Under the pieces are notes generated by a model. It did not search any database, was not told the origin of the DNA, and saw only the letters and a program-made list of their open reading frames with translations. This document shows positions 10,854 through 21,970 of a stretch of 38,359 nucleotides of DNA, piece after piece; within the stretch, counting starts at the first letter, position 1, and the number at the start of each line of letters is the position of its first letter. A program made the position numbers and the translations under genes. The DNA is from Sphaerosporella brunnea. Its lineage: Eukaryota > Ascomycota > Pezizomycetes > Pezizales > Pyronemataceae. The stretch covers positions 1 through 38,359 of the forward strand of contig VXIS01000399.1 of assembly GCA_008704415.1 (NCBI GenBank). Direction: 5' to 3'.

Positions 10854-11779
10854 CCCCCTGACAGGCCTGGGACCGTATGCCTCTTTGCAGACGCACAGGC
10901 GGCCTTAAAACGCCTACGGCACGGCGATCCAGGAACCGGCCAATGGCTACTACCACGTATACGCCGCGCTGAAGCAGAACTACAGCAGCTTGGATGGACC
11001 ACGGAATACAGATGGGTCCCAGGGCACAAAGACGTCCCCGGCAACGAGATGGCCGACCAGGTCGCCAAAGCAGCCGCCAGGGACCGCATGGACCGTGTAC
11101 CTGAAGCAGACATCACCTCCGTGGCGCATGTTGGGCGACTGGTCACGAACGCCAGGAAGATCGACCGCAATGCATGGCTCAGTCGGCAGCTAAGGGGTCA
11201 AGTCCTACTACAAGCGCAAGACAAAGTGGGACAGCACCGCGGCAAAGGCCCCGAAGGCGCTGGCGTCGCGTTACTACCCAGCTCCGCCTGAATAAGGCTC
11301 CCACGGCCCCATACCTCCTGTGGTCGGGGCGGCGGACCGACGATAAATGCTGGTGGTGCGGCAAGGGTGCTGCCCAAACCCGTAGCCATCTTTTCAAGTT
11401 CTGCAAACGGTGGAAGACCGAGCAGATGGTGCTGTGGAAGGCAGTCAAGGACGCCACTAAGGAAGGCGGTGGATTGAAGCGCTGGCCCTCCACTTCGGTG
11501 GTTGCGCTGCTGGCGGATGACAGGTGCACGGAGGCGGTGCTGGACTTCCTTCGCACGACCAAAGTGGGATGCTGGCCCAGCTAGGGCATCATGTATGGGA
11601 CATAACGAATTTCCTTGGTACGCTTTATACTTGGTGCGATTTCCTTTGTCCTTTTCCTTAGGAGGGCCGCAGGCCCCGGTAGCGGGACTTCTGTGTCCCG
11701 GGGGGTAGCATAGTCCTTCCTTTTCTCCCTGTATGCCATGGCCGCAAGCGGCCAAATACATTATGATTAAAACAAACAA
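10854..11779 (+). mobile_element. 5'-truncated, broken Tad1-like LINE copy
   Basis: Only the end of ORF2 and the 3' UTR are present. Recognisable pieces are the last part of the RNase H domain (an ADAQAALKRL-like start, then VPGHKDVPGNEMAD) and the C-terminal zinc motif (DDKCWWC...RSHLFKFCKRW), ending in a stop at about 11582. The pieces lie in different frames, so at least two frameshifts have occurred. The 3' UTR matches that of the complete LINE at 15614-22135, including the GGCCG/CGGCC hairpin (11740-11753) and the ATTAAAAC tail. It lacks the long T run of the full copy. The 14-bp TSD marks both edges. This is a dead insertion from the same or a sister family. Confidence 0.92.
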
Positions 11780-11793
11780 AGCACTGAGTTGCA
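11780..11793. repeat. Right target-site duplication of truncated LINE
   Basis: Exact copy of the 14-mer at 10840-10853; it directly follows the A-rich LINE tail. Confidence 0.9.
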
Positions 11794-12031
11794 GAAATCA
11801 CTTGTCTGCTGGCTGCAACCTATTGCGCTGAACTGCCACTGCAAGATTTCTCCACTCAGATAGACTAGAAAGCCTCGTCATGGATCAGTACGACCCTAAA
11901 GTATACAGGGCACGACAAAAAACACGCCGTTTCAACGGCCCAATGCGTAGCTGCGCCGAGCTCTTGGCGGGAGTGTTCGCCTCGTGCAACCGGTAGGTAC
12001 TATGAAATTCTGCCGTAAGACATGCACTATC

Positions 12032-12150
12032 AGCTACGGTCATAGAACACTGAAAGCACGGCTTCCCGTCCGCTCAGCCCTAGTTAAGCAGTGTATCGCG
12101 AGGTTAGTACTATGGTGGGTGACCACATGGGAATCCCTCGTACTGTAGTT
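12032..12150 (+). rRNA. 5S ribosomal RNA
   Basis: A 119-nt segment matches the fungal 5S rRNA pattern. It contains CTTCCCGTCCGCTCAGCCCT, then AGTTAAGC (box A region), GAGGTTAGTACTATGGTGGG and GTGACCACATGGGAATCCC (box C region). The ends pair (CTACGG near the start with CTGTAG near the end), forming helix I. It is a component of the large ribosomal subunit and is transcribed by RNA polymerase III from internal promoter elements. A T-rich terminator follows. It stands alone, as dispersed 5S genes do in Pezizomycotina. No disabling change was seen. Confidence 0.93.
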
Positions 12151-12159
12151 TTTGTTTTT
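12149..12159 (+). terminator. RNA polymerase III terminator of 5S gene
   Basis: Two runs of five T separated by one G begin at the 3' end of the 5S gene, the usual Pol III stop signal. Confidence 0.8.
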
Positions 12160-13870
12160 GCAGTGTATAGAGGCGAGGGAATATAGGAGCATCGTTGCAG
12201 CAATCTCACTTCACTCGCTGCTGCCTGATGCCATAGCTTGCAACCCACCCGAGCCAATGCCTCGTTAATACAGCAACTCCGAACCCCTTCTCCACGAACC
12301 CACATACTGGACCTCAACCCTCACGATGGATCCCTCTTCCAAAAGCCCGGTATTCCCCTCCCTCCTCCAACTCCGCACCGCTAACTTACACTCCGCAGCG
12401 ATGACCAATAGATGACTGATACCGGTGACCATACAAACTCGCCAGTGGGTAGCCTACGAGAGCCAAAAGGGTCACCAGAGAAGGACGTTTAATCCACGGA
12501 GGCGTGATCGAGCGGACGAGCAGTAACGCTCAACTTAAACTCCATCACACAATACCAGCCCAAGTGGAACACAGAGCCCACGAATAGTGAGATCTTCGAA
12601 GAGTTCCACTAGTACCGCTGCAACTGTGGGTTAAGAGTGCATACAACAAGTGTTTAGAAGGGAGCAAAATCGCTAAATAGATAGCAGCGCGTACCTCGTT
12701 GCATATATGCGCATAGCAAAGCAAAAACCCGTTAACCCACATGATTTACTGTCCATGCTCTGGTGTGTTTCTAGACTGTGATCTCAAAGTGCAAGTTTAG
12801 CTAGGAGGGCTTGATTTATTGCTACTCTACAGGGGAGGCGAGAGTTTTATATGCTCCGAGTATCACATATGATGATGACGCGGTTGCTCGCCTGGCACTG
12901 CGTGGAAGCATAAAGTAACGCCAGGCCAGTGAACTCCCACTTACAAATCGGAGCTGGTTCCATTGAGTGGAAACCACTCATCATGCATTCTCACTCGTTA
13001 AAGTACATTCAGGTTTGTGGCTAAATCTAACGGCGCGCCGTGGGCTAGCTGAGTCGGCTACGCCGCGGCTAGAAGTTCGGGTGGTGGGATCACCTTGTGG
13101 CGGGCGCCAGAGCCCCCGGTGGCCTAGAGGCATCGCTGCAGTTCTTGTCGCCGACGGATGGCTAGTACCCTGAAGTAAACTTCTTCTAAACATCTCGCCA
13201 GTAGCCTGCTAGAGATTTGTAGCAAGCATGTACTACTCCTTTCAGGTATAGGTGTCATAGATCCGCTTTATGGGTGGTTGTGGATCGTTTGGAAGGTAGG
13301 GGTGGAGCGAGACACCTAGTGTATGTATGAAGGCCAAAACAGGTGCAGAGACATTCCACGATGCTATGCAGGCTACTTGGTTCTGGGCTCCGTTGCAATG
13401 GTGGAGGTTGGGGTCATGCATCATCGGTGATACTCAAAGCACTTCCGTTGTTGCCTCCTGCCCACGCACAGTAGAGTATCATATACTCTGTCATGTCTGA
13501 GTTGTCGGATTGGGTATTGCAGACTTCTGCCTTATGCTTATCTATAGAGGAAGTCAACTGTACTCTTACCCGCAGGCTTGGATTTGGGGCGCGTGGATGA
13601 TCGGTCATGTTTTGGAGTGACTTGTGCCGTGTTTGACAATCCTCCTAGTCTCAAGAAGATAAATGCAATTCACTGCTTCCCTCCTGGTCATTCTCCCTGT
13701 CACGTTTCCGAGCCCCATTCGGCAAACATCCAGCATGCTAATCGAATGTCCCTTGCAATCATGTTGAGATTATGAATCCCTTTTTCCGCGGAGCTTAACG
13801 TCGATTCTGGCCCGATGGCTCAGAAGAAGCTGCCCGTCATCTACTGCCCGCTGGAGTGCTGTATTTCTAT
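12160..13870. other. Intergenic, no gene recognised
   Basis: Short open frames only and none recognisable. The right part (13600-13870) is the downstream flank of the hydrolase-ankyrin gene on the minus strand. Confidence 0.55.
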
Positions 13871-16800
13871 TCAACGCGTCCGCTTCTCTATGGCTGTGCG
13901 GATCAACAGCAATGTGGACGAGTGCCTGTTCGACGACGCCAAAGACTGTTCTGCTGTTCCTTCGTTTTGGTGCTGGGCGTGAATGTTGGCACCACGGAGG
14001 ATGAGAAGTTTTACGACGTCGTTTCGCCCCTGTCCTGCAGCCGTGAAGAATGGAGTTCCGCCGTAGTTATCTCCGGCCTCGATGTTGGCACCCTTGTCAA
14101 GAAGCAACTCGACCGTGGACGCGTTTCCGTGCCAGGCCGCACTATGCAGCGCTGTTCCCCCATAGCTATCTTTCGCCTCGAAGTTGATGCGATCGTTTTC
14201 AGCCAGAGCTTGAATGATATTGTTGTATCCTGCCGCCGCTGCCAAATGCAAGGCTGTGCGCTGATACCTGTTCGTTCGACTATTGGTATCGGCACCATGC
14301 GAGAGGAGCGTTTTTGTCGCAGTATATTTGTGATTCTCTGCGGCGAAATGTAGTGCAGTTTGTATCGTTGCGCCCTTCGAGCGGCTCTCGATATCGGCGC
14401 CACATTCGAGCAGGATCCCGAGTGCTTGCGCTTCCCCACGCTTCGCCGCCAAATGCAAAGCTGACAGCCCATCGGTGCCAACCACGTCGATACTGCATCT
14501 GCTTCGCAGGTGGTTTCTGATGCCCTCTGCGTTGCTTAGCTTTGCAAAGATGTACAGAGTGTCTCTGTCACTCTGATTTTGCTTCTCTGTACGGCGCTTG
14601 ATGATCTCGGGAGCGTTTGTAACCATGAGCTGAATCCTATGCTCTACCATTTTGTAAGGATCCACGTTGCTGCTCGAGAACTTGACAATATCGAAATAAT
14701 CAGCGTCTATCGAAAGAATGTCCTCCTCACGTTCGTGGTTGGCATGATGGATTGCGGAAGACCGTTCGACCATCATCACCTTCGGCCCGGTTCTTCTTAA
14801 CGAGCCATCATGAATCTAACTTGGTCAGTATGTATATACTTGCTGGCAATGACAAAGGAAGGAACAAGAGTAAAGATTGTAGACGTACCTCGACGGTTGG
14901 GGTTGGTCGAGTTTCGTGTATACACACGATCTGGGAATCTTGAAACAAAAAGTCGCGCCGAAACGATTCGTGCAAGACGCCCAGAAAGCGAGAGTCGGGG
15001 CCCAGATCACGGACCAGCGCCTCGTTAGGCTGTCCTTTGACAAGGCTCTTGAGTACGACGTTGTCCAAACCTCTGGATGGAACGGCAAACAACATCAGGC
15101 CATAGCAGCTGTTGACAATATTCCGGTCATCTCTCCCTCCCGCTTTCGCCGCTACGAGCAACTATGCATCAACTGTCAGATCAAAGAAGTCGATAGCCAC
15201 TCGCGCACCGTGCTCAAACCTGTTTGATGATTAAGCCACCCAGGCTATGTCCGATGAAGACCAACGGTCTCTGTGCCTACAATTATCATCAGCTCCTGTC
15301 TTTCCACGCAATTCCATGTCGTGTAGGGAGCATACAGCTGAACCACTGCGCACAGTTTTAATCGCCTCCAACAGTCTTGTAGCGAACTCCAGTACCGACG
15401 CATTGCTTTGGCCGCCGATCAGTGTTGTATCGTAACCGTAGGTAAGAATTCGAGCGGTGGGGACGGCTTTCGGGAGCCAATCACGGAGCCACATCTGACC
15501 GGTTTGTCGAGATCGCCATGACCCAAAAGCATGGCCGGCAAGGCCGGTCACAGCGATAATGCTATTTGGGATGAACTGTCAGAATTTTCCTCTGTGTGCA
15601 ACACAAAGAACGACGCTCAACACGACCCGACAACACACGCGCATCTGACTTGGTAACGCCAAGCCGATACGCGACCCCCCCTTATTGGACGTAAACCACT
15701 ATCGCGAGAAAAACTTTTGCCTCACGCCCACGGGCACCCCCCGCGCGACGCGTCATCGCTACTCGACAGGACCCCCAGGACAAAGAGAACTGGTGCTTAA
15801 AAACACCTGAGGCGGAAAAACGAGCTTGCTTGCGAGCAGTTTTCCACAGTCTCCCCAGCGCGGGCTTGCCTGCCGGTCAGACCCTCAACCAGTGTGCCTG
15901 CTGGCGTGTTTTCAAGTGCCGGTAGGAGAAGAACACCGCAACAACCTGCTGTGCTGAAAAGCCAATTCTTGCCTTCTGGGGATCTAGTTCCCAGAATTCA
16001 CCTTGTAGGAGGTGGAAAAGAAGCGGCTACTCGGCATAGGCAATCAGGAGAAGAAAACCAGACATGGACACCTTTATGTGTTCATCTCTTGAAGACCCGA
16101 CCGACCCCATCCAGACACCACTGCCGGTGGTCGCCGCAACACCAGTGGTCACCCAGAGCAATGACAAGATGCAACGGGATGGACTGTCGCAAAATCAGAC
16201 TATGACAGCTCCCCGCTGCCCCCAACCGCCCTGACCGCAGTAGGGGCCACCGAAACTCCCGCTGCAATGCCCGTCCCGAGGCTTCCTCCGTCCTCAGCCC
16301 CCATGTCGTCAAACGACAAGCCCATTTTCAACCGCGGCCTCATTTCGTCCAACCCCAGTCCTGTCGTTCCCAGAAAGCGACGGCAGTTACATGCCCCATC
16401 ATACGTCCCCTCGAGGGACGACGAGCAAGACGCTCGCTTCCTGGCCGCCATCACCAGGACGTTAGAGAAGATCTCGGCGGCTAACGCCAACGACATTACG
16501 GCGGCACTTTTAGCCCATGCAGCCCGAATGGACAGCATAGCTGACGCCCTCATGGCTAGAATCGTAGCCTTGGAACAGACAGCAGCCACACTGTCTCCTC
16601 GCCAGAATGCTCCCACTGTCACCGTTCCCTCCCTTGACGAAGACGAGGCTATGACGGACGCGCAACACGATACCTCCCGACCGGCAGCCACAGATTCGCT
16701 TGCAGCATCGCAACATGCTGTGGCCACTCCAAACGGAGGTCAAGGCCCCAGCAACAAGAAGAAAGGAAAAGAAAAAGGCCCAAGAGCACAGAAGGCCATC

Positions 16801-19800
16801 GACGAGAATGAAAAGACACTGCTCAAGCGCCCTGCTGCCGCCGGCCCACCGCCAGTTACTGCCCCCACCTCCGACCCCGCTGCTCCCCACACCACCTCCA
16901 GACCCAGCTTTTTCGTCGCTGCCATGAAACCCCCCCAAGCGGATACGGTCAGAACGGATGGCTCTTGGACTGCGGTCGTCAGGAAGGCAAAAAAGACCGC
17001 CCCCACCCTCAACCAGACTGCAACTCCCAAACCTGTGGCAGCCAAACAGGAGCTGCCCCAACGACTCCGCACCCTGATCCTTGGCAGAGATGCTGACACT
17101 CCCCTACCCCCCGCCGCCGACTATGGCTTCAACATGGTTCGGGCAGTCAACAATGCTCTAAGCGGTGCTGGAGCACCTGGCTTCTGTCGCATCATCAAAG
17201 TCACCCGCAACCAACGTGGCACCTTCACCGCCTTGGCTGGCTACTACGCCTCAGCCACCCAACTCTGTATGTTTAGTGAGCCTATTTTGGCCGCTATGCG
17301 GAGCGTCGACCCCGGAATCATTGCGGTCAGCCCCAATGAAGAGTGGATCAGAGTGAAGGTTCACAGCATTGACATTCAACGCTACATCGGCAAGCTTCAC
17401 ATGCTACGCGACGAGCTTCTCACTGACAACGACGGCCTTGCAATCCCCATGAATGTGCACTGGCTGACAAGTGAGAGAGATGTCCGAGCACGCATGGACG
17501 CAGGAGCTATTCGCATGAGCTCAGTGACCTTCGCAATCAAGGACCGCAGCATGGCTATACGAGCCACCCAAAAAGGTCTCTTCCTGGCAGATCGCCACCT
17601 CAAGGTGGAACTCTACACCAAAGCCGGACCGGACGCGCTTTGCGAGAACTGCTCTGGCTGGGGGCATCTGACGCATCGGTGTGAAAGCCCACCAAAATGC
17701 GCTCACTGCAGCAAGGATCACCGCACCGACGACCATATATGCAACGTCAAAGAGTGCGAAGTCTGCTGTAAAAAGAAGGGCTCTTGCTGCCCCCATACCA
17801 AATCCGCCTTACAGTGCCCTAACTGCCAGGGCGTACATTCGGCCACTGACGCGGCCTGTCCGACACGGAAGGCAGCGATGCAGGCCGCCAAGGCGGCACG
17901 CAACGGCTCACCCGGTTCGGACCCAGCTACCAAGCCACCAACGAGGCTGTCCTCGGCCAATGCAACCCCAATTGGCCCCCTAAAGGCCATTGACACCGAC
18001 AATCAGCCCCCATTAGTCCCGGCCACGCCGGCGGCCGTAGCCGCATAAATGCGCTGCATCCAACACAACGTGAACAGGTCCGGACCAGTCCTTCAGGCCT
18101 GTCTAGAAATAGCCATACGAGACAAGACGGACTTGATCTTACTGCAGGAACCCCCATCCTACCGTATATCGCACCAAGGCTTCAGATTCTATGGCTCCGG
18201 AAGAGCACGTGTGGCGATCCGTATCGACTCCACAGTCAAATTTACCGTTCGCTCAGGCCTGGTGTCAACAGGCGACGTCATGGTAGTTGACGCTGTCACG
18301 CCGTCGGGTTCGCACTGCCGCATCGTCAACGTGTATGACCAATTCAGCTACGACGCTCTCAACAATGGCTTCCTACGACAACGTCCAAGCCGATTAGAGA
18401 ATTGGACCAATATCCTCGGGACAGGTAACATAATACTTGCTGGGGACTTCAACGCGCATAGCATCAGATGGGATCCTACTTGTACTGCCAACCGCAACAG
18501 CTCCTGGCTAGAGGCTCTGATCGACCTACATGAGCTCACCATTTGGAATGATGATACGGCTACATGCGATCGAGGTGCCAACCCTGCCATTCTTGACCTC
18601 ACGATGTCGTCCGCAGGCCTCAACATTCACAACTGGTCTGCCGACGCCCCGGGGCATGCGACAGGATCAGATCACGCACTTCTGGCCTGGAGCTGTCTGG
18701 ACAGCCACCCTTCAGACTCTAGAACCAGCAAGGAGGTAACTGGTTGGGACATCTCAGGCATGACAGAGGAGCAGCAGAAAGACGCTGAATGCGCCTGGCA
18801 CCGTACTAGCAAGCGGCCACCAGTCCAGATCAACGATCCGACGGACCGATTAGATGAGGAGGTCAACTGGATCTCCGAAACCCTGGTGGGCGTCCTACAG
18901 GAGCATGCTAAACCCCTCCGCATCTGCGCCCGTTCCAAGCGTTGGTGGAATGAGGACATTGACCAGCTCAGGCGAGTCCTAAGCTCAGTCAAACGCTCCT
19001 TTCGGAGGCGTCAAGGTACCACCCAGCAGGCGGTCAAAAATGCGCGGCGATCCCTGAGAGCAGCCATCCGTCGAGCGAAACGCGAGCACTGGTCCAGCTT
19101 CCTCCAGCATGCCGGGCCTGACGACACCTGGAAGGCCCTACGGTATGCGAATGGAGCGGCAGCCACAGCCACCGGTGGAGGAGGATCCCTATCGGGCCAG
19201 GACGGCACCACAGCAATGACCGTAGCCGAAAAAAGTGCCATGATGGCCAAGCAAGCCTTTCCACCGCCACCAAACGACAACTGGTCTGGCAACGAGCTCA
19301 ATGACCTTGGCCATGACGTCTTAGTTGGGGAGGAGGAAATTGAGCAGGCATGCTGGGCTCAAGCCTCCCGTTCTGCAGCTGGACCCGACAAACTCGGCCC
19401 ACCGGCTGTCCGCCTGGTGTGGAAATGGCACCGCGAGGGGTTTATAGCGCTGGTCCGTGCATGCGTCTGGCAAGGCTATCAGCCAAAGCCATGGCGCCAA
19501 GCCACCGGCGTGGTCATCCCAAAGCCCGGCAAAGATGACTACTCTCAAGCACGATCTCACCGGGTCATCTCGCTACTATGCTGCTTAGGCAAGGTCATAG
19601 AGCGCGTGGTGACCGGTAGACTTGTCAAAGCCGCCGAGTCTGGCTCCTGGCTTCACCAAGGACAATTCGGCAGCCGAAACGGCAGAGCCGCTGTTGACGC
19701 GGTGGCAGTTCTGATGGACCACACCCAAATGGCCTGGCAGGATCAGCGGATTGTCGGCGTCTTGCTCATGGACGTCAAGGGTGCCTTTGACCACGTCTCC

Positions 19801-21916
19801 AAAGCGGTGCTGATCCGGAGACTAGTAAAGCTCAATGCCCCGCATAGCCTCATTCGATGGACAGCCTCATTTATGGACGACAGATGGGTTCGGATGAAGG
19901 TCGAAGGTCAACTTAGCGACCCCTTGGTAATCAGGACAGGCCTCCCCCAAGGATCGCCTGTTTCGCCAATCCTCTTCGCGATATACCTGTCTGGCCTCTT
20001 TGCAACGGTTGAGGCGCAGATGGGCAACGCTGATGCTTTTGCACTGTCGTATGCTGACGACGTTGCCTGGGTCGCTACCGGGGACAACGTCGCTGCAGTC
20101 ACCGAGACGCTCAATGCATGTGCGGCAGCCAGCCTCCGCTGGGCTGATGACAATGCCGTGGCCTTCGATGTAGGGAAAACAGAGGCTCTGCTGCTGACCA
20201 GAAAGCGGAAGCTACCTGCTATGACGCTCTCTGTGGCGGGCTCGGCAGTGCCATACAACAAGCACGCAACCAGATGGCTAGGAGTTTTCTTAGACAGCAA
20301 GCTGACGCTGCTCCACCACCACAACGTGAGAATGGGCAAGGCTAGGACAGCCGAGGCTCGGATCAAGTCTCTGACCGGCAAGCTCGGACTGTGCCCGGAG
20401 AACGTCAGGCGCATCCAGGTAGCGGCTGTCCAATCCGTTGCCCTGTATGGCTCCGAATTATGGTATGACGGGAGCCACAAGGGCCGGCTGGCAGAGGTCC
20501 AGAAGATGATCAATCGACAGGCCAGAGCAATTCTTGGCGCACTGCCGACAACAGCACTAGGCCCCCTTGTCTGCGAGGCTGGTCTCACAAACGCTGATAC
20601 CCTGCTAGCACATCGGAGACGTCGCTTCGCCTGTAGACTTGCCATCACGCCAGATGGCAACCTAGCTGGAGACCGGATTCGCTCCGCCATGGCCATCGCG
20701 ACGTCAGGAAAGGAGGGGCAAGGGCACGTCACGACTGCCAAACGACTGCTGCGATACGTGGCCAAAAACGCCTTTGACGAGCCAGCCACCCACCCGCCAC
20801 CCGTTACGCTGGGAGCCAAGCTAGCAGCCGCCATCCCAGGACAGCCAACCGTGATCGAGACTTTCGTGGCTATATGCGATGTTCCGCGTGGCCGGGTAGT
20901 CATCGAACTAGAAAACGACGCTCTTGAGAAGGCGAAGAGGTGGCAAGAACCCACCGGCAGCGCGATTGCTGTCTATACAGACGGGTCCAGACTGGAGGAC
21001 GGGTACTGCGGATACGCTGCAGTTACCCGCGGTACCAAAGAATGCCAATGGATTGGAACATCCAGATACATCGGCTCTAATAAGGAGGCTTACGACGCTG
21101 AGCTATTAGGGATTGCAGCTGGCCTAAAGCTAGCGTTTCACCACCTCCCTAAGAAGGCAGCGACCAGCTCCGGCACCGTCCGCGTCTTTGTTGACGCGCA
21201 GGCCGCCCTCCGACGTCTGCAGAACGCTGAGCCAGGACCTGGGCAGTGGATCGTCCCCAAGATTGCTCGCGCAGAAGACGCCATTTGGGATGCAGGATGG
21301 ACAACTGAATTCCGCTGGACGCCAGGCCACAAGGACGTTCCTGGCAATGAGCAGGCTGATTGCCTTGCGAAGGAAGCTGCCAGCCACCAGTCCCCAACCG
21401 AGGCCTCTGAGGTGCTCAACACCACGTCGCTCGCCCACATAGCCAGGAATGTCACGCTGGCCAAACAACAAGACCGCGTCGCCTGGCTCAGAAAACACTG
21501 CGCCAAACGCTACTACAAGACGCGACGATTCAAACCCAACCGTGTAGCCACCAAAGCCTCCAAGGCAGTCGCCTCACGGTTCTACCAGCTGAGACTCAAC
21601 AAAGCACCGATGGCTCCATACCTGCTATGGACGAATAGAAGGACGGATGACAAATGCTGGTGGTGCGACAGCGGTGCGAAGCAAACCCGTGGACATCTCC
21701 TCAAATTCTGCAAGAGGTGGAAGGCGGAGCAGATGGAGCTGTGGAAGGCAGTTAAGGATGCTACCAAAGACGGCGGAGCTAAGAGACGCTGGCCATCCAC
21801 CTCAGTGGTGGACCTGCTGGCAGACGATAGATGCACGGAGGCAGTTCTGAACTTCCTTCATGCCACCAAGATTGGCCACTGGCCCGATAAGGGCACCATG
21901 TGATGACTATTTGCCT

Positions 21917-21970
<54 letters not shown>

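Noticed and set aside
11880..11996. 38-residue frame starting MDQYDPKVYRARQ
   Set aside because: Short and without recognisable features; a gene could not be supported.
19908..20954. 348-codon minus-strand frame
   Set aside because: It is antisense to the LINE ORF2 reverse transcriptase and is a shadow of it.
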